The notes: generated from the sequence alone by a model not told the origin. Counted from the stretch's first letter, positions 1-8,247 are shown. The stretch: DNA of 29,316 bases from an uncultured Collinsella sp. (GCA_902494715.1 CABUUJ010000026.1:1-29316); one strand, 5' to 3'. A program made the numbers and translations.

Positions 1-96
1 CAGGTGGGCGTCATGGACGCTCTGACGCTCCATCTCATCACATCTTGTATTTCGCCCCAACTGATATATCGGCATTAGCTACCCTGCGACAGCGCA

Positions 97-132
97 AACA
101 AAAAGAGCCGCTACCCGGGTGGGTAGCGGCTC
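97..132 (-). terminator. Rho-independent terminator of the NifU-like/GGGtGRT operon
   Basis: A perfect 12-bp stem (105-116 with 121-132, GAGCCGCTACCC) closes on a GGGT loop. Read on the minus strand it is followed by TTTTTGTTTG. It lies 35 bp past the stop codon of the GGGtGRT gene, as expected for a factor-independent terminator. Confidence 0.9.
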
Positions 133-167
133 CAAAGCTCAACTATATGAGCATCGCGCGGGCGCGA

Positions 168-1172
168 TTAGGCCTTGAGGGCCTCCTCGACGGCGACAGC
201 GCAGGCGACGGTGGCACCGACCATGGGGTTGTTGCCCATGCCGATGAGACCCATCATGTCGACGTGCGCAGGCACGGAGGAAGAACCGGCGAACTGGGCG
301 TCGGAGTGCATGCGGCCCATGGTGTCGGTCATGCCGTAAGAGGCAGGGCCGGCGCCCATGTTGTCCGGGTGCAGGGTACGGCCAGTGCCGCCACCAGAAG
401 CGACGGAGAAGTACTTCTTGCCAGCCTCGAGGCGCTCCTTCTTGTAGGTGCCAGCGACGGGGTGCTGGAAGCGCGTGGGGTTGGTGGAGTTACCGGTGAT
501 CGAGATGTCGACGTTCTCGTGCCACATGATGGCAACGCCCTCGCGGACGTCGTCGGCGCCGTAGCAGTTGACGGCGGCGCGGGGACCATCGGAGTAGGGA
601 ATGGTCTCGACGACCTTGAGCTCGCCCGTGAAGTAGTCGAACTGGGTCTTCACGTAGGTGAAGCCGTTGATGCGGGCGATAATCTGAGCAGCGTCCTTGC
701 CCAGACCGTTGAGGATGACGCGCAGCGGCTTCTTGCGAGCCTTGTTGGCGTTCAGAGCCAGGCCGATAGCACCCTCAGCGGCAGCGAAGGACTCGTGACC
801 GGCCAGGAAGGCGAAGCACTCGGTGTCGTCGGAGAGCAGCATAGCGCCCAGGTTGCCGTGGCCCAGACCGACCTTGCGGTCCTCGGCGACGGAGCCGGGA
901 ACGGTGAAGGCCTGGATGCCCTCGCCGATGATGGCGGCAGCCTCAGAAGCGGACTTGGCGCCACGCTTGACAGCGAGAGCGCAACCGAGGGTGTAGGCCC
1001 ACTCGGCGTTCTGGAAGGCGATGGACTGGGTGTTGTTGACGATCTCACGCGGGTTGAAGCCCTTGTCGGTGCAGATCTGCAGAGCTTCCTCGAGGGAGGC
1101 GATGCCGTTGTCGGCGAGGCACTTGTTGATCTTGTCAGCGCGGCGCTCGTAACCTTCGAACGTAACAGTCAT
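168..1172 (-). CDS. GGGtGRT family protein
   Basis: A 334-residue protein carrying the signature GGGTGRT at residues 260-266, the motif that names this conserved family of unknown function found mainly in anaerobes. Other conserved-looking blocks are VGLGHGNLGAML (about 101-112), AGHESFA (124-130) and a glycine/methionine-rich C-terminus. There is no signal peptide and no membrane segment, so it is probably cytoplasmic. The ATG is preceded by AAGGGAGGG at good spacing. It lies 18 bp downstream of the NifU-like scaffold gene on the same strand and shares its terminator, so the two are almost certainly one transcript. From this pairing, and from the SUF operon 2 kb away, I infer a role linked to Fe-S clusters or a metal cofactor; the biochemical activity is not known to me. 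Confidence 0.88.
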   Translation of the reverse strand: MTVTFEGYERRADKINKCLADNGIASLEEALQICTDKGFNPREIVNNTQSIAFQNAEWAYTLGCALAVKRGAKSASEAAAIIGEGIQAFTVPGSVAEDRKVGLGHGNLGAMLLSDDTECFAFLAGHESFAAAEGAIGLALNANKARKKPLRVILNGLGKDAAQIIARINGFTYVKTQFDYFTGELKVVETIPYSDGPRAAVNCYGADDVREGVAIMWHENVDISITGNSTNPTRFQHPVAGTYKKERLEAGKKYFSVASGGGTGRTLHPDNMGAGPASYGMTDTMGRMHSDAQFAGSSSVPAHVDMMGLIGMGNNPMVGATVACAVAVEEALKA

Positions 1173-1190
1173 AGTTATTTCCCTCCCTTT

Positions 1191-1925
1191 CTACTCGTGA
1201 ACCGGGAACACGCTGGCGACGGAGTGAGTCTCCTCGTCGGTGCGCGGGTCGATGTACTTGGCAGCGTTCTCCCACTGACCATAGTGGCCCATAGCGCCAG
1301 CGATGGCCTCCTCGGGGGTCTTGCCGGCCTTGACGGCGTCGGTGAACTTGCCGAGGTTCAGGAACTCGAATGCGATGATCTCGTTCTTGTCGTTGAGAGC
1401 CATGCGGGTGACGTAGCCCTGAGCGAGCTCGAGGTAACGAGCGCCCTTGGCCTTGGTGCCGAACATGGTGCCGACCTGAGAGCGAAGGCCCTTGCCGAGG
1501 TCGTCGAGGGAGGCGCCCACGGGCAGGCCGCCCTCGGAGAACGCGGTCTGGCTGCGGCCGTAAACGATCTGCAGGAAGATCTCGCGCATAGCAACGTTGA
1601 TGGCGTCGCAGACGAGGTCGGTGTTGAGGGCCTCGAGGATGGTCTTACCGGGAAGGATCTCGGAAGCCATGGCGGCAGAGTGGGTCATGCCCGAGCAGCC
1701 GATGGTCTCAACGAGGGCCTCCTCGATGATGCCGTCCTTGACGTTCAGCGTGAGCTTGCAGGCGCCCTGCTGAGGTGCGCACCAACCCACACCGTGCGTA
1801 AGACCGGAGATGTCGGAAATCTCCTTAGCCTGGACCCACTTGCCCTCCTCGGGGATGGGTGCGGGGCCGTGGTATGCACCCTTGGCAACGGGGCACATGT
1901 TCTCCACTTCCTGTGAGTACTGCAT
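1191..1925 (-). CDS. NifU-like iron-sulfur cluster assembly scaffold protein
   Basis: A 244-residue protein from the ATG at 1925, which has a strong site (GAGAGGAGAGG) just upstream. A longer open frame to 2009 exists, but its extra residues look like translated leader. Cysteines at 49, 56, 77 and 106 sit in NifU/IscU-fold-like contexts (GWCAPQQGACKL; ETIGCSGMTHSAAM), with Cys11 near the start. Members of this group are annotated as Fe-S assembly scaffolds and commonly sit beside GGGtGRT genes, as here. It is longer than typical IscU or SufU, with an extra C-terminal half (about 125-244) of unknown role. It is clearly distinct from the SufU gene at 3803-4237, so the locus encodes two scaffold-type proteins. 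Confident at family level; whether it holds a [2Fe-2S] cluster in this organism is inference. Confidence 0.85.
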   Translation of the reverse strand: MQYSQEVENMCPVAKGAYHGPAPIPEEGKWVQAKEISDISGLTHGVGWCAPQQGACKLTLNVKDGIIEEALVETIGCSGMTHSAAMASEILPGKTILEALNTDLVCDAINVAMREIFLQIVYGRSQTAFSEGGLPVGASLDDLGKGLRSQVGTMFGTKAKGARYLELAQGYVTRMALNDKNEIIAFEFLNLGKFTDAVKAGKTPEEAIAGAMGHYGQWENAAKYIDPRTDEETHSVASVFPVHE

Positions 1926-2329
1926 GCCTCTCCTCTCTATCGTGTTGGCGTCCCGTCTGGGGGCCGTGGCTGGCGATTGCCGGGCGACCCTTCGAAAGGG
2001 ACATGACATGCAGCCCCTATAATACCGCGAAATGCACGGAATATTCGGCGAACGGCTCAGTTTTCGTAGCGAGAAGTCCTGAAGTTTTTAATTGAAACGG
2101 TTTAACTCTATGTTCTGTGGTCGTGAGCTTCCGTAGAGGGGGTCCGTCTTGGGCAAGCTTTTGGTCCGCTCTTGCAAGCGTTGCAGTGGTTGACCTGTTG
2201 CAACGGTGCCGTTCGCCGCCTGTTTGCTGCCTTTGGCCGCGCGAGTGTATTGTTTTGCGTGAATGTTTTGATGGCACGCTTCAATCGTGCTGTATTGGAT
2301 GGTAAGCAGATCCCGGCGAAGGGAGCGCC
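1926..2329. other. Intergenic region between divergent genes, with dyads
   Basis: 404 bp with no supported gene. It must contain the minus-strand promoter of the NifU-like gene; an A/T hexamer (TATTAT on the minus strand, 2019-2024) could be a -10 box, but no convincing -35 is visible. Two dyads stand out: an 8-bp palindrome GAATATTC at 2039-2046 and an inverted repeat CGTTGCA (2179-2185) / TGCAACG (2199-2205) in front of the RayT-like gene. RayT proteins normally act on REP palindromes, so the second dyad is a candidate remnant of such a substrate, though it lacks the usual REP features. Confidence 0.5.
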
Positions 2330-3142
2330 ATGCAGCGCGTTTGGAGAACGGTTACCGGCTTTTACCATGTCTGTGCTCGCGGTGTGGGCAAACAGCTCAT
2401 CTTTGAGGGCGATGAAGACCGGTGGGAGTTTTTGGAGCTGATGCGCGAGTGCTGCTGCGAGGAGGGTGTGACGGTTATCGCCTGGTGCCTTATGGACAAT
2501 CACGTGCATTTGGTGCTTACAGATTACGAGGACAGGATGAGCGCGGCGATGCACCGGTTGCTTTTGACGTACGCGCGGCGGTTCAATAAACGCACGGGGC
2601 GCACGGGGCATCTGTTCCAGAACCGTTTTGACCGGCGCTCGCTCGATACCGACTGGCAGGTGATGGAGGCTATTCGCTCCGTTCACGCCGATCCGCAGGA
2701 GGCGGGCATGAGCCTAATCGAGCGTTACCCCTGGAGCAGCTTTGCGGAGCATCTGCGCGCTTACGACAGTGATGCGGCAGATGCCACGAGGGGATTTTCC
2801 GATCCTTCTTGCGTGCTTGAGCTTTTTGGCTCTGCCGAGGGCTTTATTGCCTATTCGCTTTCGACGCCCGTCGGCAGTGAGTCAGCGCTGTGCGATATGA
2901 AAGAGACGAAGTGGGAACGCCACGCCTTTGCCGACAAGATGGCGAAGGAACTCGGGGTTCCGCTTCGCGGGGTTAAAGCCGCACCGCCGGCGCAGCGCGA
3001 TACCGTTATTTTTGGATTGCACGATGCCGGCTTTACGGTGCGCCAGATTGAGCGGTATACCGGGATTGGCAAAAGTACCGTCTCTCGTATCGTGCGCGCC
3101 CGCGCGCGAACGGCGATGCGGGCTGGCGGAAACGTGATGTAA
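2330..3142 (+). CDS. REP-associated transposase-like protein (RayT/Y1 family) with C-terminal HTH
   Basis: A 270-residue protein. Residues 1-145 match the Y1_Tnp/RayT fold: GFYHVCARG (10-18), the metal-binding HUH motif in DNHVHLVL (56-63), the RFNKRTGRTGHLFQNRF block (84-100) and PWSSF (134-138). Residues about 220-260 (DAGFTVRQIERYTGIGKSTVSRI) form a helix-turn-helix. In RayTs the catalytic Tyr lies in a RYIHxNP-type helix; the aligned segment here reads RSVHADP (116-122), so Ser replaces the nucleophile. The start is set by GAAGGGAG four bases before the ATG. These single-copy proteins are chromosomally domesticated relatives of IS200/IS605 enzymes. With Tyr apparently missing, this one may bind but not cut DNA. 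It splits the two Fe-S loci and has no obvious functional link to them. Confidence 0.82.
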   Translation: MQRVWRTVTGFYHVCARGVGKQLIFEGDEDRWEFLELMRECCCEEGVTVIAWCLMDNHVHLVLTDYEDRMSAAMHRLLLTYARRFNKRTGRTGHLFQNRFDRRSLDTDWQVMEAIRSVHADPQEAGMSLIERYPWSSFAEHLRAYDSDAADATRGFSDPSCVLELFGSAEGFIAYSLSTPVGSESALCDMKETKWERHAFADKMAKELGVPLRGVKAAPPAQRDTVIFGLHDAGFTVRQIERYTGIGKSTVSRIVRARARTAMRAGGNVM

Positions 3143-3740
3143 GGTCGCCTGTTCACCGCAGCTGGGGTCGTCCATACGCCGCAACCAGCGTTCAAAAGCT
3201 TGGTACGGTAACTGCACTTCTTAATATGCATAGAACAATCGCCATCTTGCATAAATTAACGACTCAGTCCGGGTTTGCCCGTGCCTACCCCCGTCTGCGC
3301 CGTGCAAAAAACGGAGTTTTCAGCATCGTAGTGCTGTCGGCACCGCTGCAATCTTGCAACATACGGGTTCCGAAGCTATTGATCCCCGCCGTTGCGCCCC
3401 CGAAGCACGTGCCTGCGTCCCGTCAGACCGCGATGCTTGTTCTAAAACACAATATATATGCGCCTTAAGACGTTGATTAACGCTTTCGATGCGTATACAC
3501 ACAGCTTGGCGTGCTGAATACTCGCAAAAATGCACGCCGCTCCCTATGGGACCCGCCTGCGGTAGGCGCGAAGCGAGTCGGAGCTTCGCAGAACGGGGCT
3601 TGGCGCATTGCTTGGCGGGCCCGGGGTCCTGCCGCAGGCCTTTGGTGCTGTGGAAAACGCCCGTGTTCGTGTCTGGCTGTGTGGCAAATGTCAGACGGGG
3701 CGCCGGACGCGCGGACTTTGTGCGTTCGCGCTCATTAGGT
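3143..3740. other. Long intergenic region with a possible structured element
   Basis: About 600 bp with no gene I can support; short open frames here have no ribosome site and no recognisable product. The interval 3556-3638 is unusually foldable. An 11-bp helix (3556-3566 with 3628-3638, one G-U pair) encloses a 7-bp hairpin GCGAAGC/GCTTCGC (3568-3574 with 3583-3589) and a direct repeat GCTTGGCG (twice within 3598-3618). This could be a small RNA or a mobile-element-derived palindrome associated with the upstream RayT-like gene. No promoter or plus-strand terminator is evident. Confidence 0.4.
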
Positions 3741-3770
3741 AAAAACAGAGCCGCCCGTATCGGGCGGCTC
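3741..3770 (-). terminator. Rho-independent terminator of the SUF operon
   Basis: A perfect 10-bp stem GAGCCGCCCG/CGGGCGGCTC (3748-3757 with 3761-3770) has a 3-nt loop. On the minus strand it is followed directly by TGTTTTTACC. It stands 32 bp beyond the sufU stop codon. The plus strand has no T tract, so it acts in one direction. Confidence 0.92.
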
Positions 3771-3802
3771 GGCAATCAAAAACCTTGGATTCGGAGCATA
3801 CG

Positions 3803-4237
3803 CTACTGGTTAGCTTGCCCCTCGAGCATGCCGTCGAGGGTGCGCCAGGCGAGCTCGGCGCATTTGACGCGGGCGGGCATGTGCGAGATGTCCTGGAGCT
3901 GGGCGGCTTCGTCCAGGTCTTCCAAGTCCTCCTCGGAGAGCTGCTCGCCGCGGATCATGGCGAGGAAGAGCTCTGCCAAGCGGTGAGCTTCCTCGACGGT
4001 CTCGCCGGTGATGAGGTCGGCCATGATGTCGGCACTGGCCTGACTGATGGCGCAGCCGTGGCCGGTAAAGGAGGCCTCCTCGATCACGCCGTTCTCGACG
4101 CGCAGCTGCAAGGTGAGCTCGTCGCCGCAGCTGGGGTTGATGCCGTCGTGCTCGTGCGTGGGGGCATCCATCTCGTACTTGTAGTCGGGGTGCGTGTTGT
4201 GCTCCATAAACGTGGTGGAGGTGTACAGATTACCCAT
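3803..4237 (-). CDS. sufU: SufU-type Fe-S assembly protein / sulfur acceptor
   Basis: A 144-residue SufU. It shows the three conserved cysteines and the aspartate that bind zinc in SufU: Cys37 and Asp39 (NPSCGDEL), Cys62 (GHGCAISQAS) and Cys126 (ARVKCAEL). In Gram-positive systems SufU accepts persulfide sulfur from SufS and delivers it to the SufBCD scaffold. The ATG lies inside the end of sufS (8-bp overlap ATGGGTAA), which indicates translational coupling; upstream in-frame codons are part of sufS in another frame. It is the last gene of the operon, before a strong terminator. The acidic stretch SEEDLEDLDE (101-110) corresponds to the insertion that distinguishes SufU from IscU. Confidence 0.94.
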   Translation of the reverse strand: MGNLYTSTTFMEHNTHPDYKYEMDAPTHEHDGINPSCGDELTLQLRVENGVIEEASFTGHGCAISQASADIMADLITGETVEEAHRLAELFLAMIRGEQLSEEDLEDLDEAAQLQDISHMPARVKCAELAWRTLDGMLEGQANQ

Positions 4238-5555
4238 TGAACGTGCTCCAAACGTGATGCAGGCCGGCGATGAACTTATCGATGTCGGCCTTGTCGTTGT
4301 AGAAGGCCACGCTGGCGCGGCAGCAGGCGAGGTTCTCGACGCCCAGCCAGGTAAGCAGCGGCTGCGCGCAGTGGTGACCGGCACGGATGCACACGCCGTC
4401 CATGTCCATGATGCTCGCGACGTCGTGCGGGTGGATACCCTTGACGTTAAAGCTGACGACGCCGTGATGGTTGTCCCAATAGATGGAGCCGATGATCTGA
4501 ACAAAGTCGAGCTGCATGAGTTCGCCCATCAGGTAGTGGACGAGTGCCTGCTCGCGTGCCTGGATGTTTTCGTAGCCAACCGTGTTGACGAGGTAGTCGA
4601 GTGCCGCACCCGTGGCGAAGATGCCGGCGGCGTCCTGCGTGCCGGCCTCGAACTTCTCGGGGACGGGCGCCCAGACGGCGTCCTGCTCGGTGACCGAATC
4701 GATCATTTCGCCGCCGGTGAGCATGGGCGGCATGGCGTTGAGCAGGTCCATCTTGCCCCACAGCACGCCGATGCCCATGGGGCCCATGGCCTTGTGCGCG
4801 CTAAAGGCAAAGAAATCGGCGCCCAGATCGGCCACATCGACCGGCATGTGCGGCAGCGACTGCGCGCCGTCGACGACCAGATAGCCGCCGTACTTGTGCA
4901 CGAGCTTGCCGAGATTCTTGACCGGGTTCTCGACGCCCAGCACGTTAGACACCTGACCCACGGCCAAGATTTTGGTCTTGGGGCCCACCTTGGACAGAAC
5001 CTCCTCGGTGGTGAGTTGACCGGTCTTGGTGGGGTAGAGGTAGACGAGCTTGGCGCCGGTCTCGCGGCAGACCTGCTGCCACGGAATCAGGTTGGAGTGG
5101 TGCTCCATGATGGTGATGACGACCTCGTCACCGGGCTCGAGCACCGTGGGTGCAAAGCTCTTGGCGACCAGGTTGAGCGACTCGCTCGTGTTGCGGGTGA
5201 AGACGACCTCGTTGGCCTGTGAGGCGCCGATGAGGTCGGCGATCTGCTGGCGGACCTTCGCGATGGCGTCGGTTGCCTCGACGGACAGCGAGTACAGGCC
5301 GCGCAGGGGGTTGGCGTTCATGCGCTGATAGAAGTCGCGCTCGGCGTCGAGCACACAGGCAGGGCGCTGCGCGGTGGCGGCGCTATCGAGGAAGGCGATC
5401 TCGGGGTGCTGCTGGAAGAGCGGGAACTGCGCCTTGTAGGGGTTGGTCTCGATGTCTACGGTGGGCCAGCCGCGCGAAGCCTCGTCGCTGGCGTCGAGCT
5501 CCATGGGCTCGGGGGCAGTGCAGGTATCGCATTTAACGTGCTCGGTGTCGATCAT
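4230..5555 (-). CDS. sufS: Cysteine desulfurase SufS
   Basis: A 441-residue PLP-dependent group II cysteine desulfurase. The PLP lysine is Lys255 in FSAHKAMGPMGIGVLWG, the cofactor-contacting His/Asp are in EHHSN (151-155) and VVDGAQS (227-233), and the active-site cysteine is Cys396 in RAGHHCAQPL. It removes sulfur from L-cysteine and hands persulfide to SufU, whose gene overlaps its end. The start overlaps the sufD stop (ATGA). Compared with typical SufS (about 405-410 residues), it has an N-terminal extension of roughly 35 residues containing a CxxC pair (HVKCDTCTAP, Cys9/Cys12) and many acidic residues. An adjacent double cysteine occurs at 411-412 (LACCRAS), where relatives usually have Thr. 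Confidence 0.95.
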   Translation of the reverse strand: MIDTEHVKCDTCTAPEPMELDASDEASRGWPTVDIETNPYKAQFPLFQQHPEIAFLDSAATAQRPACVLDAERDFYQRMNANPLRGLYSLSVEATDAIAKVRQQIADLIGASQANEVVFTRNTSESLNLVAKSFAPTVLEPGDEVVITIMEHHSNLIPWQQVCRETGAKLVYLYPTKTGQLTTEEVLSKVGPKTKILAVGQVSNVLGVENPVKNLGKLVHKYGGYLVVDGAQSLPHMPVDVADLGADFFAFSAHKAMGPMGIGVLWGKMDLLNAMPPMLTGGEMIDSVTEQDAVWAPVPEKFEAGTQDAAGIFATGAALDYLVNTVGYENIQAREQALVHYLMGELMQLDFVQIIGSIYWDNHHGVVSFNVKGIHPHDVASIMDMDGVCIRAGHHCAQPLLTWLGVENLACCRASVAFYNDKADIDKFIAGLHHVWSTFNG

Positions 5556-6823
5556 GCGAGCTCCTCTTCAAAGTTGTCGATCAGGTTGTTGCCCAAGCGG
5601 ACGACGGCGGCGCGGGTGCGCTCGTCGGTCGCGGAAAGCGCGGCGTCCTCCAGCTTGGCGCGGATGAACAGGTCCTCGGCGGCATTTTGGTCAAGGCCGC
5701 GGCAGGCGAGATAGAACAGCTGCTCGTCGCGGACGTGGCCGATGGTGGCTCCGTGGTTGCCGGCGACGTCGTCCTCGTCGCAGAGAATGACGGGAACGGT
5801 CTTGTTGTCGACGCCCTTGTTGGCCAAAAGCACCGTCTCGCGCTCGGTGCCGGTTGCACCCTTGCAACCGTGCACGAGGTCGATGGTGCCGCGGTAGACC
5901 TTCTTGGACGTGCCGGTCAGCACACCGTTGGCGTCGATCTCGCACTCGGTCTTGCGACCGCGGTGGCGCAGCTCGTAGTTAAAGTCGCGCACCTGCTCGC
6001 GGGCGCCCAGGTAGTCAGTATCGATGGTGACCTTGGCGGTATCGCCCAGCAGGTCGCCGGCAAGGCCGGTGGCGCTGGCGCCGGCACCCAGGACGGTGTG
6101 CTGCACGTTGACGCGCGCGCCCTCGTCCAGGAACAGGCCGGTGTCGTCGAGCGCGATCCAGCTATCGTCGAGCGTCTGCGTGCAGGTCACGTTGACGGTG
6201 GCGTACTCATGGGCGCACACGCGTAGCGCGGATCCCACGACGCCTTGGCCGGCAACGGGGGAGTCCAGGGCAATAAGCAGATCGAACGTCGACTGGGGAC
6301 GGGCGACGACGTCGATGGCGGCGATGGCCGCGGCTGCATCGACACCGCTCACGCGCACGGTAACCGTGGCGTGCTTGTATGCGGGCACATCGATGACGAT
6401 GCGCTTGGTGGCGTGCTCGGCCAAGTAGGCGTAGGCAGCCTCGCCCATGCCGGTCTCGAAGGCTTCAGCAGGGGAGAGCTCCTCCTCGAGCTTGATGGCA
6501 CCGGCCTGGTAGACAGAGGTGGCGGGCACGTCAAGCTCGGTCTCGGGCGTGATGCGGGCGCGGTCGGCGGCGTCGCCGGGGGCGGAGGCGCGCCGCTCGG
6601 GGAAGCGCTCGGCCATGGCGTCCATGGCGGCGTCGAACGCGTCTGCCACGCCAGCAAACTGCTCGTCCAAGCCCTCAACCTCAATGGTCTCGGCGGGAGC
6701 GGCAGCAAGCTCGTCAGAGAGCTCGAGCTTGGTCTGATTCATCTTCAGCCAGCCCCATGTGGCAGCCGGCATCGCATTGACCTGCTCAAGGGTGGTAGCA
6801 GCGGTGTTCGTGGTCTGATTCAT
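5552..6823 (-). CDS. sufD: Fe-S cluster assembly protein SufD
   Basis: A 423-residue SufD, partner of SufB and SufC in the SufBC2D scaffold. The C-terminal half carries the SufB/SufD beta-helix signature, including GNHGATIGHVRDEQLFYLACRGLDQNAAEDLF, where the His of HGATIG corresponds to the functionally important SufD histidine. The N-terminal ~110 residues are low in conservation and alanine/acid rich, as usual. The start ATG shares one base with the sufB stop codon (TAATG), and the stop overlaps sufS (ATGA), so translation is coupled at both ends. Longer open frame upstream of the ATG is sufB read out of frame. Confidence 0.93.
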   Translation of the reverse strand: MNQTTNTAATTLEQVNAMPAATWGWLKMNQTKLELSDELAAAPAETIEVEGLDEQFAGVADAFDAAMDAMAERFPERRASAPGDAADRARITPETELDVPATSVYQAGAIKLEEELSPAEAFETGMGEAAYAYLAEHATKRIVIDVPAYKHATVTVRVSGVDAAAAIAAIDVVARPQSTFDLLIALDSPVAGQGVVGSALRVCAHEYATVNVTCTQTLDDSWIALDDTGLFLDEGARVNVQHTVLGAGASATGLAGDLLGDTAKVTIDTDYLGAREQVRDFNYELRHRGRKTECEIDANGVLTGTSKKVYRGTIDLVHGCKGATGTERETVLLANKGVDNKTVPVILCDEDDVAGNHGATIGHVRDEQLFYLACRGLDQNAAEDLFIRAKLEDAALSATDERTRAAVVRLGNNLIDNFEEELA

Positions 6824-8235
6824 TATCCGATCGCTCCTTCCATCTCGAGCTTGATCAGGTTGTTCATCTCGACGGCGTACTCCAGCGGCAACTCCTTGGA
6901 GACCGGGTTGGCAAAGCCGTTGACGATCATGGTGCGGGCCTCTTCCTCCGAGATGCCGCGGCTCATCAGGTAGAACACCTTGTCGTCGCCGATGCGGCCG
7001 ATGGTGGCCTCGTGGCCGATGTCGACGTTCTTGGCGCGGATGTCCATGGCGGGGATAGTGTCGGAGCGGCTCTGGTCGTCGAGCATCAGTGACTGGCAGC
7101 TCACGGTTGCCTTGGAGCCCTCGGCCTTGGGCGTGGCCACGATGGAGCTGCGGAACGTCTGGATGCCGCCGCTCTTGGAGATGCCCTTGGTCTCGACCGT
7201 TGCCGAGGTCTCGGGCGCGTTGAGCACGACCTTGCAGCCGGTGTCGAGGTTCTGACCGGCGCCGGCAAAGGTGATGCCGGTAAAGCTCGAGCGGGCGCGG
7301 CGGCCATTGAGCACGCTCATGGGGTAGAGGTAGCCCACGTGGCTGCCGAAGGAGCCACTGATCCACTCGATGTCGCCGTCCTCGTCCACGCGCGCACGCT
7401 TGGTGTTGAGGTTGTACATGTTCTTGGACCAGTTTTCGATGGTCGAGTAGCGCAGGTGCGCACGCTTGCCCACAAAGAGTTCGACGGCGCCGGCGTGGAG
7501 GTTGGCCACGTTGTACTTGGGCGCGGAGCAGCCCTCGATAAAGTGCAGGTCGGCGTCGTCTTCGACAATGATGAGCGTGTGCTCAAACTGGCCGGCGCCC
7601 TTGGCGTTGAGGCGGAAGTAGCTCTGCAGCGGAAAATCGAGCTTGGTGCCCTTGGGCACGTAGACAAAAGAGCCGCCCGACCACACGGCGCCGTGCAGGG
7701 CCGCAAACTTGTGGTCGGTGGGCGGGATGAGCGTCATAAACTTCTCGTGGATGAGCGGCTCCCACTGCGGATCGTGCAGGGCCTCCTCGATGCCGGAGTA
7801 GACGATGCCCATCTTGGACGCCGTGTCCTGCATGTTGTGGTAGACCAGCTCGGAGTCGTACTGCGCGCCAACGCCCGCCAGGTAGCTGCGCTCGGCCTCG
7901 GGGATGCCCAGGCGCTCAAAGGTGTTCTTGATGTCGTCGGGCACCGACTCCCAGTCGTGCTTTTGGTCGGTGTTGGGCTTGACGTAGGTGACGATGTTGT
8001 CCATGTCCAGGCCCTCGATGGAGGGACCCCACGTCGGGTCGGGGAAGCGGTTGAAGATCTCGAGGGACTTGAGGCGCAGGTCGAGCATCCACTGCGGCTC
8101 GTCCTTCTTGGCGCTGATCTCGCGCACGATGTCGGGCGTGATGCCGGCGTCGAGGCGCTCGAATCCCTCCTCGCCATAGGTGAAGTCGTAGAGGCTGCGG
8201 TCGATGTCCGCGACCTCGGTGCGGTTCTTGCTCAT
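6823..8235 (-). CDS. sufB: Fe-S cluster assembly scaffold SufB
   Basis: A 470-residue SufB of normal length. Diagnostic segments are EGCSAPKYNVANLHAGAVE, STIENWSKNMYNLNTKRA, SCQSLMLDDQSRSDTIPAMD (the conserved scaffold cysteine region) and DIGHEATIGRIGDDKVFYLMSRGI, which holds the conserved glutamate. SufB builds the nascent cluster on the SufBC2D complex in the cytoplasm. It starts 12 bp after sufC behind AAAGGGG, and its TAA overlaps the sufD ATG. Among the operon's proteins it shows the strongest family conservation. Confidence 0.96.
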   Translation of the reverse strand: MSKNRTEVADIDRSLYDFTYGEEGFERLDAGITPDIVREISAKKDEPQWMLDLRLKSLEIFNRFPDPTWGPSIEGLDMDNIVTYVKPNTDQKHDWESVPDDIKNTFERLGIPEAERSYLAGVGAQYDSELVYHNMQDTASKMGIVYSGIEEALHDPQWEPLIHEKFMTLIPPTDHKFAALHGAVWSGGSFVYVPKGTKLDFPLQSYFRLNAKGAGQFEHTLIIVEDDADLHFIEGCSAPKYNVANLHAGAVELFVGKRAHLRYSTIENWSKNMYNLNTKRARVDEDGDIEWISGSFGSHVGYLYPMSVLNGRRARSSFTGITFAGAGQNLDTGCKVVLNAPETSATVETKGISKSGGIQTFRSSIVATPKAEGSKATVSCQSLMLDDQSRSDTIPAMDIRAKNVDIGHEATIGRIGDDKVFYLMSRGISEEEARTMIVNGFANPVSKELPLEYAVEMNNLIKLEMEGAIG

Positions 8236-8247
8236 TGCGTTGCCCCT

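Noticed and set aside
1..96. Possible 3' end of a gene at the window start
   Set aside because: Frames read to early stops without recognisable residues; too short to judge.
45..1916. Very long plus-strand open frame opposite the NifU-like and GGGtGRT genes
   Set aside because: It is the antisense of two well-supported genes in GC-rich DNA; its translation is low-complexity Val/Gly/Ala/Asp without motifs, and it has no ribosome site.
3226..3468. 80-codon plus-strand open frame after the RayT-like gene
   Set aside because: No ribosome site and no recognisable product. The DNA may be a recurrent intergenic element, which a genome self-BLAST could test, but I cannot support a gene.
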